Shown: one piece after another, positions 23,109-36,500 of the stretch | Layout: each line of letters opens with the position of its first letter | Numbering within the stretch: position 1 is the first letter of the stretch | Assembly: GCA_009869945.1 (NCBI GenBank) | Contig: WIXG01000391.1 | Span: forward strand, 1-64,000 | Direction of reading: 5' to 3' | Source: Mesaphorura yosii | Lineage: Eukaryota > Arthropoda > Collembola > Poduromorpha > Tullbergiidae | DNA: 64,000 nucleotides | The notes under the pieces: generated by a model | The model's input: only the letters and a program-made list of their open reading frames with translations | Databases searched by the model: none | Told to the model about the DNA's origin: nothing | Position numbers and translations under genes: made by a program

Positions 23109-24108
23109 TCTGCTGCCCTTCCCAAGAAAACCTTATTTCTGATTCACTCGCTGAAATCTCCCCACCTGAAGACTTTGACTCTAAAATCACCGGACGCTGA
23201 TTTCCCCCTCTGGAAACTTGGGCGTCTTTGAAACCACTGGAAACTCGACAATTCACAACGCTTATATTCTGGCGCAGTGCCCCTCTCTCGAGAAACGCTC
23301 TCCAAAAATGTGCAAGGGAATGGCTGGGCGGGTGTTGCCTCGCTTTCTCCTGCACTGAAATCGATCGTGCTGGCGAGCTGTGTAGAAACACCGAGACACA
23401 CACTCCGTTGTCATGGAGAAAGCGTGGAGTACCCGAGAGAAAGCCAGAAACGAAGAGAAGGGAGAGTGAAAGCAGAAGTAGCAGCGAGTACTGCCCGCAG
23501 TAGTGACAAAGTCCCCAAATGCAAGAGCAGACGAGGAGAGCGCGCCGATTCGAAAATTCACAACTGCAGCAGCAGGAAACCACAGCAGCAGCAAAAGTAA
23601 AGCAAAGAGAGAAAGGAGCACAAACCAACAACTTGCAGCGCAAAACAGGTAAAACAGCTGACTCGAAATTTAATCACGCAGTTAAATCAGCGAACAAAAT
23701 TAAAATCGTTCGTGACCCTAATTAAATTAAAATCCAATCGCTATTTGTGCTAAATTGTGATCTGCGCACTTTGTAGTCGAGTCGAGGGGCTAATTTTCTC
23801 AAGTTTTTGCAGTTTCTTGCAGAAGATTTGGGTGTGGAGTCTCTTTTAAGAGGGTGTCCGCTCTTCGAAGCCATCTCCGAGGAGTCTCCCCAGCAACCAT
23901 ACAAAATTTAAATCCTTTCGTAAGTCGCGTGCTAATCTCTCCATTGAGAATTGCCTAAACTCGAGTGCCAACAACGTAATAAACGTAAAATAAATGTTCT
24001 AAATTCGCAGGTTTGAAGAGTCTTCGTACAGTCCTTCGCATTCAGCAAGCTCCGAGGAAGAGAGGAAGTCTCCACAGCAACCAACACCTCACATTCAAAT
24101 ACTCTGTA
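23109..24108. promoter_or_regulatory. Divergent promoter region of MFSD6-like and ILRUN
   Basis: One kilobase lies between two start codons facing apart. A likely ILRUN 5' UTR intron runs from CAG|GTAAAA (23649) to TTCGCAG (24010). No TATA box was seen. A GTTGTCATGG half-palindrome is at about 23408. Confidence 0.5.
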
Positions 24109-25394
24109 ATGGACACCACCCCACAACCCTCCTCTGCCCCCGAGGACCTCCTCGTCAACCAGTTCAATAGACTGGGGACAACGGACAAAGAAGTTTTGGT
24201 ACAACAACTCCAAAAATTAGTCGGGCCTGAGATGGGGGCGAATGGGGCGCACTTTTTCTTGGATATGAATAATTGGTGAGTTGATCGTCGATTTTGGTCG
24301 AATGGATATTTTAATTCTTGTATGGGAGCCTCCGGAAACGCTTTGAGGATAATTTGTCGTTTGCTACCCGCGCCGCGTGGCTGAGTCCCGCCTGGGAGAA
24401 GCCCCCCGCAATATTGAGACCACCAAGATCCTCCCCAGGCTAACCTAATCTCACATTCCTATGTGGATAACCACCGTCGACATAACCAAACCTCTACGCC
24501 ACGTTCCCCCCATAGCAACCAAGTAGAGCCCCTGGTTGGTTCCTATGGGGGGGACTCCTTTTAAAAACCCAGCCCAACGCGGTCAGCTCCCACAAACGAC
24601 CAAAATCCCTCCTAAAAATTAGTCTATTCTATTATAGAAGAAAATTAATCAAATTCTAATCTCTGTAGGAACCTCCAACTCGCACTCAACGCGTACTTTG
24701 ACCTAACAACCACTTCATCAGATCAAACCTCAAGACTACTACTAATCGAGTCGACCCAATCGACCCACTCGTCCTCGATACACACAGACCAACAGCCGTG
24801 CGAAGTGTTGCCAGGACAGTTATTCACTAGAAACCTAGCAGTGCTGAACAATGGAAATATAAGATGGGAACCTGGTGCTGTCCATTTACAGTTGAGAGAA
24901 GCCACAGGGGATTGGTGGGGTGCGAGTGGGGGGAGAGTCAGTGTGCAAGGGGCAGTGGAGGTGAGTATTAAATGTTCTTTAAAGCGTCACCCTTATTCAA
25001 CTTTGATCAAAGTGGGGGATATTGCCATGGGTGGGGGATTCAAAAATGTGGTTCAGACTGCGGGGGAGGGTGGCCTCTAAAGGGGCCCCCGGCGCGTAAT
25101 TCGCAGTTGCACTTTTCAAAATCTCCTCCAACTCCCCGTTTTCCCATGGCAACCGACCCCCAACAATTACAATCTCATCTCTTGATAATTAAATCTCCTT
25201 CCCGACAGCCCCACTCCACAACCCTCATCTCGCTCCAGTTCCAGGCGCCCCCCGCTCCTGGGCAGTACTCGTCCAGATGGCAAATGTCGACACAGGAAGG
25301 AATCTTGTTTGGGGAGGACGTCTGGCTCATATGCATCGTACTAGAAGGAGGGAATGAGTTGGCGGAGCAGTTTGGGTTACTAATGAGGGGCTAG
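24109..25394 (+). CDS. ILRUN: ILRUN homologue (UBA-like and NBR1-like domains)
   Basis: Three exons (24109-24275, 24669-24960, 25209-25394) give 214 residues. The N-terminal segment FNRLGTTDKEVLVQQLQKL followed by FFLDMNNWNLQLALNAYFD matches the UBA-like domain of human ILRUN (C6orf106). The central region with NGNIRWEPGAVHLQL and the closing SSRWQMSTQEGILFGEDVW match the NBR1-like (FW) domain. Human ILRUN lowers p300/CBP levels and dampens antiviral transcription; a similar nuclear-cytoplasmic adaptor role is inferred. The long disordered C terminus of the human protein is missing, so this copy is short. The poly(A) signal is at 25501-25506. Confidence 0.88.
24506..24552. repeat. Inverted repeat hairpin in ILRUN intron 1
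   Basis: CCCCCATAGCAACCAAG is followed, after about ten bases, by the near-complement CTGGTTGGTTCCTATGGGGG. Each arm contains an X-box-like half-site (CCATAGCAAC), so the motif is built into a hairpin. Confidence 0.65.
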
Positions 25395-26085
25395 TGCCAG
25401 GAGATTGAATACATATGGAAGTCGGAACGCTACCGAATTCGCAGAATTTTATTCGTACTCGTTCTTTTGTAATAAGCGTATGCAAAATGCTGAATCGCCG
25501 AATAAACAAAAGTGATGAATAATGAGCAATGTTCTTCTTGCTTTCCCCGTGTTTGCCCTGTCTTTGCTCTCGATTTCCACCGTCATCCCGTTGTCATCAC
25601 CACAACCCTCCCCCAGCTGAATCAACGTGGTGCTACGATAAACACACGTACTCCACCGACGGTTGATTCGGAGCTGGGCGAGGGTGGCCTTTTCTGCTGT
25701 CGTCTGCATTTCCGTCTGGGTGCCGACTTGGTCGCCTGGGTCCCCAAACTCTCCGCTGGACCAAACCGTTGAATAAAAACAAGGGCCAAGGTAACTCGAA
25801 CTGTGATACACGTAAGTGGCAAGTGAACCGGGGATTCGAGCAGTGTCGTCGCGAGTCAGAGTCACCATGGCCCCACCCCACTCTTTAAAAACTGCACTTT
25901 CAACTCTTAATTAACCTCGCAAAACCCACAAAAATTTACGATGACTGGGCAGCAGCTCTGGCTTTCCACGGCTCGGTCTCTCTCCCTCCAAATCGGAGAG
26001 CGTCACTCTTCACCGATGCTGCTATACAGAGAAGAGAATACGAAAGAGAGAGAGAGGGGGAACTCTGTTCGCGTCAGGTGGGAAG
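25395..26085. other. ILRUN 3' flank and gap before repeat B
   Basis: This holds the ILRUN 3' UTR with its AATAAA, a doubtful antisense frame (25449-25868), and about 200 bases with nothing recognised before repeat B copy 1. Confidence 0.35.
25449..25868 (-). CDS. Unrecognised antisense open frame, doubtful
   Basis: A 139-codon frame runs antisense across the 3' end of ILRUN and covers its poly(A) signal. It has no recognised motif, no signal peptide and no clear splice or promoter support. It may be chance. Confidence 0.2.
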   Translation of the reverse strand: MVTLTRDDTARIPGSLATYVYHSSSYLGPCFYSTVWSSGEFGDPGDQVGTQTEMQTTAEKATLAQLRINRRWSTCVYRSTTLIQLGEGCGDDNGMTVEIESKDRANTGKARRTLLIIHHFCLFGDSAFCIRLLQKNEYE

Positions 26086-26300
26086 GTTTGAAACTGTGCC
26101 TCCGCTCGCTGGCGGCTACAACGCCTCCGCTTCAATGCATTCATGTGTGCGGGATGCGCCTCCGTCTCAAAGACTGTACGTGCATAAGCTCTGGCTCTCG
26201 AGACAAAGAACAGTACGCTAAAAGCTTGCGATTCTCATCCACCCCGATTCTTGACGGCCCTGTCGTGTGTTTAACCACCCTCCAGAGACCCCTTCAGTGG
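26086..26300. repeat. Direct repeat B, copy 1
   Basis: About 215 bases beginning GTTTGAAACTGTGCCTCCGC and ending CCTTCAGTGG recur in the same orientation at 28025-28239. Copies differ by substitutions and small indels. GCCTCCGC occurs several times inside. Related fragments lie near 56350-56415. Confidence 0.85.
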
Positions 26301-26706
26301 CTCAGGCGAGTAGCAACAATAAATGTCTCACTCGTGCGATCTAATCACAACTTGATCCGATTTTTAATTTCCTCTTTCATCTTTCACCAACCAGGTAAAT
26401 ACATATTTGCTAAGACTTCAGGCCTAAAAAAATAATGCTTTGGGGGAATTTTCGTGTAGTATTTTATTGAAGTTCCAAAATTCGAATTTACAATACAAAT
26501 GCCATATTTTAACTTTAAGGACCAAGAAATTACTTAATTACATAAGCTTAACATTTTTCATACTTGACAATTAGAAAGAATTGAATGAATTATATTGAAA
26601 ATTAATGTATAATTAATTTAGTTTTTAGTACGAAGTAAGAAGTACGAACAACCACATTAATTTCTATCGGTTATCTGACCTCTGACCTGTCCTTGATGGC
26701 TTTGAT
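26301..26706. other. AT-rich 3' flank of the Cys-rich gene
   Basis: No gene is seen. A minus-strand AATAAA (26468-26463) is a candidate poly(A) signal for the gene at 26707-26985, about 240 bases past its stop. Confidence 0.4.
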
Positions 26707-26985
26707 TTATGGTGTAGGCAAAACAGTTGTTGCAGTACATGCTCCAACACATGCAGTATATGCAACGGTACACGCCACACCCGCAGCTGGAGCTGCTACT
26801 CCAACAGTGACAGCTGTAGCCCCAACACCACACGCAGTACATGCACCAAGTGCAACATTACAACCACCAATACAAATTGATGCAGCAATTGGACCAGACT
26901 CAACTTGATTTGGAGCACTTGCAGCCAGTAGAACAAGAATGACCAATACGATGGGGGAATAAGCTTTGCCAGTAGTCTTAACCAT
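26707..26985 (-). CDS. Small secreted Cys-rich protein
   Basis: A single exon encodes 92 residues. A signal peptide (SPIVLVILVLLAASA) leads to a mature part rich in Cys, Ala, Val and Gly, with CIGGCN, ACTACG and CVGACT arranged in three groups and an Ala/Pro-rich middle (VGVAAPAAGVAC). Small proteins with this GPxAxxxCxxGC start and PAAxxAC centre occur in nematodes, fungi and some arthropods and have no established function. It sits alone in an AT-rich island of about 1.7 kb between the two copies of direct repeat B, on the opposite strand to ILRUN. Its setting and composition differ from the surrounding housekeeping genes, so acquisition by duplication or transfer is possible but unproven. 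Confidence 0.75.
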   Translation of the reverse strand: MVKTTGKAYSPIVLVILVLLAASAPNQVESGPIAASICIGGCNVALGACTACGVGATAVTVGVAAPAAGVACTVAYTACVGACTATTVLPTP

Positions 26986-28024
26986 TTTGAGATTTTGACT
27001 CTTCGATAGTATCCAGAAACAGGGATTCTACTTTGAGTATGTAAAAATGCTTGGCTTGGCTTGTCTGAAATGTGGTCAGTGATCTGTATTGACAAGTGAC
27101 TGAAATCAGACTGTGAAAATGAGTGTCCACGGCTGTCGTATTTATGTGAAATCTGGAGCATGATTCGTCATCTTATTCTCTCTTATTAAGTCATTGATTT
27201 CCTTATTGAATCATTGATTCACTGCTGCGGCTACACTTTTGATTCAGTGTTACTGGGTACCATTAAATGATTCACGAAGCAAAAGGTTGTCTTGATAAGG
27301 GGTTCATGGCCTTTCATTTTTTACCTGATAATAAGTGTTAGCACGATCATAATTCTGAGTCATTCTGATAAATTCAGATTTAATACTACTTGAAGTGTGT
27401 TGTAATAATTGTTTTAATTGGTTTAAACTTGTTCAAGGAGTTAATTTAGCTTCTGCTGGTGAAGTCGTCGTGTTAATCGCGCTAAAAGAAGGTAACGTTG
27501 CACTTTGTCACCAAATGTATGAAGTGCGATAAATTGAGATTGAGGTACATACAAACTGGTGTCCACGTCAATGATCCTTATTGCTTTTTTATGCTAATTA
27601 GTGTTAACTTACTTCTCATGTGAGTTTGTTACAAGGCTGCAACATGGCCTCAGGCTCCCTCGCCCAGATTTAGCATCTGCTGAACTGTATGATGTCATGT
27701 ATACGTGCTGGAACCTGAGTAGAGGCCCACATTTAAGGAGCTCAGGCAGTTGTTGGAGAAAATGGGGAAAGAATGCAGCTCATGATAGTATTACGAAGAT
27801 TGACGCAGTCATCTGTCACCTTACGAATAATATATTACTATTAATTAAACTGTTGATGAAAAGGTTTTCTCAGGGATTCTGCTACAAAGAAGCGGCAACA
27901 GTGGAAGAATTGCTGACATTTTGGAAACCCACAAGGTTAGTTAGGTTAGTTCAAAAGTTCAACAATTTTATTAAACGTTCTCCCACTGTGTTGAGATTGT
28001 ACACAAAGCAAAAAGTACAAAAAA
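26986..28024. other. AT-rich stretch between Cys-rich gene and repeat B copy 2
   Basis: This holds the 5' flank of the Cys-rich gene and about 900 bases with no gene seen. A short GGTTAGTTAGGTTAG string lies near 27935-27949. Confidence 0.4.
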
Positions 28025-28239
28025 GTTTGAAACTGTGCCTCCGCTCGCTGGCAGCTACAGCGCCTCCGTCTCAATGCATTCATGTTTGCGGGACGCGCCT
28101 CCGCCTCAAAGACTGTACAGTCTCTGGCTCTCGAGACAAAGAAACGCTACGCTAAAAGCTCTCATCCACCCCGATTCTTGACCTGGCCTGGCCGTCCGCT
28201 GTAACCACCCAGAAAGTCCTCCAGAGATCCCTTCAGTGG
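28025..28239. repeat. Direct repeat B, copy 2
   Basis: Same orientation as the copy at 26086-26300, with diverged positions throughout. The two copies enclose the AT-rich island with the Cys-rich gene. Confidence 0.85.
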
Positions 28240-28467
28240 AGCCATACCTCAGAGGATTTTGAGGACTGCTTCCGCTTTTCACGGCGAACCTCAACCGAAA
28301 GTTTCAAAAGGGAGGATTTTGTAAAACACTCTCTTTATTTAATTCGCAACACACAGCTACACATCATCGTCGCCGCGCACTTATTTACAAGGGTTTTCTT
28401 AGGGTCTAAAGAAGGGACCATTTCGTGGGGGCAATTCGTGTTTGAGACGGAGGCTCCGAAAATCTCC

Positions 28468-28473
28468 TTTATT
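28468..28473 (-). terminator. Poly(A) signal [11 protein letters not shown] the TP53INP stop codon
   Basis: The stop TGA (28475-28473) and AATAAA (28473-28468) share one base, the same arrangement as in the masquerade gene. Confidence 0.75.
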
Positions 28474-29076
28474 CACCAGCACTTATTCCCACATCTCCTG
28501 TCGTTATTCACTCGCGAGTTTCTATTATGTCCTTGCTTGGAGCTTCGTCTCTTGTCCTGTTTCCTCGCCCTCTCCGATTTCGTATTATTGTAGTTGGCGG
28601 TGGCAGTCGTCGCCATGGCAGTTGACTGGTAGCATTTCTTCTCTGGTTTGTTGTTGACAGCTGTAGAGCGCCGAGTGGTTGCTGCGATTTCGACGCCAAC
28701 ACTCTCCTGGTGGGTAGGGCTCCTCCTGCAAGAGGAGAAGCTCGTTAGAAAAAACCTGTGCTAATGGTCCCCTGGCCACCCTGACTTTAAAAAGAGCTCA
28801 CCTCTGCACCACCTCCTCCAAACCGTCCGAGCTGCTGTCCTCCTCTGAGGTGAGCTGTTTACCATCATTTTTATCGTAGAATGGCTTCTCTATCAAACCA
28901 TTCTCGTGGGCCAGATCTTCCTCTCCAATTGACTTCCTGGGTGCTTGTTGCCATGTCTCCTCCTCGACATCAACGAGCTCCCAGTCCTCGTCTTCTCCTA
29001 TCCCTCCAATCGCAGCAGTTTCGTGTCCATGGCCAGAATTATTGTAGTTGAGGAGCCCCACCACCCATCCGAACAT
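28473..29076 (-). CDS. TP53INP: TP53INP/DOR-like autophagy and transcription cofactor
   Basis: Two exons (29076-28802, 28725-28473) give 175 residues. The N terminus holds an acidic LC3-interacting motif, DEDWELVDV, in the place where vertebrate TP53INP1/2 and fly DOR carry theirs. The region between is acidic and Ser-rich. The second exon has a basic C-terminal stretch (KSERARKQDKRRSSKQ) resembling the family's nuclear and Atg8-binding tail. TP53INP proteins shuttle between nucleus and autophagosome. The identification rests mainly on the LIR context, the length and the basic tail, because this family is poorly conserved. The first residues, MFGWVVGLL, resemble the MF start of vertebrate members. 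Confidence 0.72.
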
Positions 29077-29865
29077 TGTCCCACCACTGCCACTCGAAGG
29101 GGAGGAGATTTGGAGGATGCTGTTGCCACGGAGACTTCAAGACACTGGTAGCACTTGTCACGAATGGTTGGGAGTCTCTGGAATTCTCTCAGGAAAAGCT
29201 CTGTCAAGATGAAAATGACAAGAGAAGGATAACGGAGGATAAAAGAAGTGTTTTATAAATAGAGTTTGCAGTCAGCTGACGTGTTACAGACAAGAGAGTA
29301 GAACGAGTTGTTGTCAAGTCGAGTGTAGAGCACGTACATACGAGAAGGAAGAGAGTTGATGTTTGGTGGGGGAGAGTGAGTGTTCCCCGTTCCCATATGC
29401 AGAAGCAGAAGTGGTAGTGGCTGGGCGTTGTTTAGAGCTGGCTGGGCTTCGAGCGAGCAGTGGAGAGACTGCGCAGTTGAGCACCACAACAAACAGAGAA
29501 ATATTTTTGCTCCTCTTTCCTTTACCGCAGGCTGCCCATCGTATCGTTCCTTCAACGTCGTCGTTTCTTGTGGTTGATGGCCTCCCAAAATGATTGCAGA
29601 TACAAAATCACGACCATGGCAATTGAAGAAGATGGGGGGAAACAGAGCGAGGTACGCGTTGGGTCACCGATCGCTGAATTGCTACATTTCAATGTCGAAC
29701 TCGATGCACACTCGATCTGGTTCGGTGATGCGGGGGAATCGATGAACCGAATCGGTGATTGCTGATCAATGGGGGGATGTGGACCGGAACCAGGTCTATA
29801 AAGTACAGAGACTATTCTCGTGCACGACTCTTGTTGCTCAGACGACGGTGGTGGTGGAGATCACG
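29077..29865. other. Divergent intergenic region with a TATA box
   Basis: This is upstream of TP53INP on one side and the small membrane protein gene on the other. A TATAAA at 29797-29802 lies about 65 bases before the ATG of the plus-strand gene. No gene is seen within. Confidence 0.5.
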
Positions 29866-30444
29866 ATGACGATCACTATCAAAACCTCGATTCTTCTACT
29901 TGCGTCCATGGCGGTGGTGTTCCAGGAGGGCGTTGCTAGTTGGGGAAACTCCAGCACGAGCAGTGTCGGTGGTAGCCGAAAGTGGGCAAATACGGCTGTG
30001 AAGGCGGCCGGGTGAGACTCTACTCTCCTATTTATTACTAGACTCGCTGATTTTCCCGATTCTCTACCCTTCTGCAGGAGGTCCCTTCACACTTCAATCT
30101 CCCCCCGTGGATGGAGTTCTCATGAGAACTCACACCACCAAGTGCACTACTACCAGCAGCACGGGAATGGGAACATGGACCTTTATAGTCTATTAGCTGG
30201 ATTGTCGTTTGCCAGCCTATTAGGAGCGACAATCATCTTCCTAGCAAGGAGGAACAGTGAGTGCACTTCGTTTCTATCCCCCAACAGGATACTTAATAAC
30301 TGTTTGCTTGCAGACTCCGGTCGCCGTCGCAAACGCTCCATATTCGATGATGATAGCGAGGACCTATTCTCACCCCCTCCCGGAGTAGAGAACTGGAGCT
30401 GGAGTGGCGCTATAAATATGGAGCCCATCCAACTGAAATTCTAA
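29866..30444 (+). CDS. Small single-pass membrane protein with an RRRKR motif, family unknown
   Basis: Three exons (29866-30011, 30078-30256, 30314-30444) give 151 residues. A signal peptide (TSILLLASMAVVFQEGVAS) is followed by a Ser/His/Gln-rich segment, one transmembrane helix (LLAGLSFASLLGATIIFL), and then NNSGRRRKRSIFDDDSEDLF. A closing region ends in EPIQLKF. The RRRKR run is a perfect dibasic or furin-like sequence, but it follows the helix, so its side of the membrane decides whether it is a cleavage site or a stop-transfer anchor. I do not recognise the family. A TATA box 65 bases upstream suggests regulated expression. Confidence 0.65.
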
Positions 30445-30942
30445 ACAATCGATGGAGACGGGTGGGTGAGAACGCTCTCTGGAATACTTCTTATTCCCAA
30501 GCAATCCTCGTGGCAACAAAGAGTCAATCTCTTTCGTGTGTGGCGCACCGCTTTGAAGTCATGGATTAAAACTCCCATCCGCTGCTCGGCTGCTTTCTCA
30601 TTACAACACACCCTGGCCCTCTTTACGTGTGCACGTACTGCTGCTCCTACATTGCATAGAAAAAAACTTGACAACTCATAATCACATACACTGTGCATTT
30701 AATTTAAGTAAAAAATCACAATCGCTCCTGAATTTCGGATCGCAGTGAATAAAAGTCCAGTTTCCATAGAGAAACTCTAAGGTGCCTGTTTTTACTAGGC
30801 TCGGTTTTATTTATCGTTCCGCTGCTGCTGCTGCTACAACTTTGAACCTCGAAAAGAGCCGGACCGCAACCTTAAAGTCCTAATTTCACGTTGACTATCC
30901 ACGTTTCCAGAGCAACTGCAACCGCAGGACCGAACTTCAAAG
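30445..30942. other. Intergenic, Rab11 upstream
   Basis: No gene is seen. A GTTTCCATAGAGAAAC X-box-like inverted repeat is at 30760-30775, about 180 bases before the Rab11 start. Confidence 0.45.
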
Positions 30943-32579
<1,637 letters not shown>

Positions 32580-33565
32580 AAGTGTAGTTGCTATGGGGTA
32601 CTTCTCCGGGGGGACACCAATTTATATACATACATATACTAATATTTGTGAGAGTAATTTCTAATTTGAGAGAGTGGCTCGAGAGAGCACATCCGCGGGG
32701 TTGAAATAAATCAGTTTCAATTATTTTATGTTGTTGCCCAGACGACGGCGGGCATTTTTTCTCAGATCACTTTCCCATTTCTAACGTGCTGCATGCAAAT
32801 CGGCGGGGTTAAAAAAAACCATGCTTGTAGGAAATCGTTTCGTTATTTTTGTTGTTGCCCAGGCGACGGTGGAAATTTTTATCCAAAATCACTTTCGTAT
32901 CCTTCGCCGAGTTTTTTTTTACGCGCTTCGTCTCCAGGGCGCTCTTTCCATTTTTCTCGTTTCCAACGTTTCCGCTCCCAGCAGCCGTTTCCCGTCTCCC
33001 AACTCGCTCCATTCATTCACACTCATTTCTACCAGTCTCTTCTCCCATCTTTTTATTTATAGCCGCACACGTACGCTCGCTCGTAGCAGGCCTTGACCTC
33101 ACCATAACAACGGCAGCTCAGCTAGCGTGCGGACGGATCGATACTTTTTCCCGGAGAAAAGTGGCAGCGAGCTGGTGCTAAAGCAACAGGTTCACAATGT
33201 GCAGTGCAGAAGCCTGGAGAGCAACAGGTCCACCACACGCGTAGAGTGCTTCGCACGCAATTTCAGAAGAGATTTTCCAAAACGCACGTTTCCGCATCAG
33301 CAATTGCTCAGTGAATTCCGGATCTGTGCACCCTGCAACAATTTTCGACGCCGCGAAAATTCCTCTCAAGTCATTTCACCAGTCGAAACTTTTCGTGTTT
33401 ATCTGAATTTGTGATAGCCAGTGAAAGTTCATCATCCCGCAGAGATATTCATTACCACGCAAGAAAAGTCGTCAAAACGCAAAATCCACCACACGCAACC
33501 AGCTTGCTTCCTTCTGGGATTCTGCTTTCAAGAAACCCCCTCCATAAATCTTCCTCAATCAGAAA
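32580..33565. other. Rab11 3' flank and SCYL2 upstream region
   Basis: No gene is seen. Two related strings, GTTGTTGCCCAGACGACGG near 32731 and GTTGTTGCCCAGGCGACGG near 32852, sit about 120 bases apart in similar context and look like a local duplication. Confidence 0.45.
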
Positions 33566-36500
33566 ATGAATAGCACCCACCACCCCCCTCAGATGCCTCC
33601 TCCCCCTCTCCCAGATCCCTCCAACCCGATCCACAACAACTACGAAATCCACGCATACATTGGCTCCTGCGGCCCCGAACACTTATGGAAACTCTACGAC
33701 GGCTATAAAATTCAGCATCCCTCAACAATTTCCCACGGCCACCACCACCACCATCACCATCACCATGGGAAGATAGAAAAAAAACAAGTGACTATATTTA
33801 TTTATGAGAAGAGACTAGCTGAAAAGCTTCATAAACCGAAAAGAAAGGAAACCATAGCAGAGATCCTCCGCTCAAGCTACAGACAACTAGAAAGATTCAG
33901 GCACCCGAAAATCTTAAACATACAATCCAACTTAGAAGAGTCTCCCGACTCACTCGCCTTTGCCACCGAACCTCTGAGAGGCTGCTTGACACAGTTGACT
34001 GGGAGGGAGGAGTTTTTAGATTTAGAGTTGAAGTACGGATTATTGCAAGTGACTGAAGCATTGCAGTTTCTGCATTATAGCGGACATGTGATTCATAGGA
34101 ATGTTTGCCCCAACTCCGTTGTTGTGACGAAGAGGGGTGTTTGGAAATTGGCTGGGATGGAGTTTCTGGGTGAGTTTTTGATTTTTTTTTTCACCGACAG
34201 CAGTTTTTCTTTGCTCGCGTTTTGGTCTTGCGGTTTTTTCCCCGATGGTTTCCATGGAATTTGTTGCGAGCGGGCTTAAATATTCCCGCCTTTGAATTTC
34301 GTTTCCATGGTTTCTCCACAGTTTTCAGTTTTCCGGTCCGGAACTTTTTTTCGTAGTCGTGAGGCGTTTTCGAAATTTTCGCGCGGGGAAATCTGCAATT
34401 AAGAAACTCTAATTTCAGAGAAATCCCCCACCGACTCGTCATCAACGCCTCCCTCCACATCAAACATGATCGACCCGCTTACGGACCCCCTTCCAATAAC
34501 CCCTTGGTCGTCACGGCTCCCCAAAATGGGCCAACCGGATTTAGATTACATCGCCCCGGAGGTCCAACTGAATAGCAGCTGTTCTATTCTGAGTGATATG
34601 TACAGCCTGGGATTGTTAATCTGCTACATTTACAATGGGGGGCAGGGGCTGATTAGAGCCAAGAACTCGAGCTCGGCTTATATCAAGCAGGTGGAGCAGG
34701 TGGGTTTTTTCATTCCTTTGAAATGATTTTCACGCACGTTGCCATGCGGATGAATTGAAAAAATAAAGTAAAACAACGTAACGTCTAGTACTCTATTTGG
34801 AAAAAACGCAATTAAAACGGAAATGCACATGTGCGTGAAACTGAAAAAACCGTTGTCATGCGGATAAATTGAAAATCGAGAGAGATGACAATGTCCAGCA
34901 TTCTGAAAAAAACGAAAAGAAATGTTTGGAAAAAATTGATTCAAAACCTACTATAAATTTGAATTTTCAGAGGAACGTTGCCATATAAAAAAACTCATTG
35001 AAATTAAAGTTCATTTCTATTCCGCGTGGTTGCCATCGTGAATAAAAAAACTATAAAACTCGAAACGACCACTAATCTCTCTAAAAAAACAAATATTCCA
35101 GCTCGACTCTGAATTCGCAGCCCTCCTCCCCTCCATCCCACCGGGCCTCCAAGAAGCCGTCACCCGATTAATATCGAGGGAGCCTCGCCTCCGACCCACC
35201 TCACAACTATTGAGCTTGATCAAGTACTTTGCCGACCCGGTCGTCCACGCCCTGCAGTATTTGGACGTGATTGGGATGAAGGACCCGATCCAGAAGGCGG
35301 GATTTTACAGGAATGGGTTGAGGGAGGTTCTGCAGTATGTGCCGAGGGTGAGTGTTTTATTATGAAAATTTAAATTACTGCCCTGGTAACGGAGAAAAAT
35401 ATTTTTCAGCGCCAAAAGTTAAATTCTTGTCGTAGAAACACAAACAGAAAAACTAAAATCATTGCCAAAGAACCCCAAAAAACTAAATTAGGGTGACTGG
35501 CGGTTTTTTAAAAATAGCAAATATGAAGATTTGTTTTCATAGCAATAGAAAAAACAATTCTTGACAAAAAAATGATTCATTGCCATAGAAACACAAATAG
35601 CATAGAAACCCAAAATCATTGCCATATGAAAACACAAACAAAAAAGCAATCAGTTGCCATAGAAACATAGTAAAATATGCTAAAGTTACTACCGCATAAA
35701 CAGCGAAAATGAAAATAAAAAATGCATCCTTCCAATAGAAACTCTGGTTCGTGCACATCTGGCCCATCCTCCAGCTGGAGTTGCGGACGACCGAAGTGCT
35801 CGCAGCGGCCCTGCAACCCATCCTGTACATTATCCAAGAGTCGACCCAGGAAGAATTCGATAAATTACTTCTTCCAGCGTTCCGGTACATCACTACAACG
35901 CCTAAATCGATACAAGCTAGTGTTACATTGTTGGAGAATATGCACCTGGTGTTGGAGAAGTGCGGGGGGGATGAAGATTTAAGGAGGGAGTTGCTTCAAT
36001 TTGTGTATGGGTCGTTTGATAGTGGGACGGTGCAGGTTCAGGTGAGGATAGATGGAGGATGGCGTGAACGAGTCGAGCGCATCGAGGATCCCCCTTTTGG
36101 GGGGTCCTGGGGCGCTCGAATCCTTCGCTCCACTTACAGCGGAGAAAACTACCGGCGCCGAGCGCCCGACCATCCATTCTATTGCAGCCGGGGGAAGAGG
36201 TCTCCAACAATTTGTTGGCGAGACGCGGAAGGAACGAAGCGACCGACAGCCGAGTCTTCAACAGGCGTGAGATCTAATAGGATCCGGCTGCAGAAAAAAA
36301 TCGGTAGGCCCGCTTCGCGGCCCTCCCGCTCAAAAGTCACAACAACTTTACAAAGTCAGTGGATAAAATAAAAACGGCCCAAAACTGAACGAATCCCCGA
36401 TGATCACAAAAAAAGTCCCCAGCAACAAAAAAAACCACCAAGTCAAAATGTGTTTTATAAAAACGTTCATTAAACTTTTTGTAATCCCCCACAGAACGCC

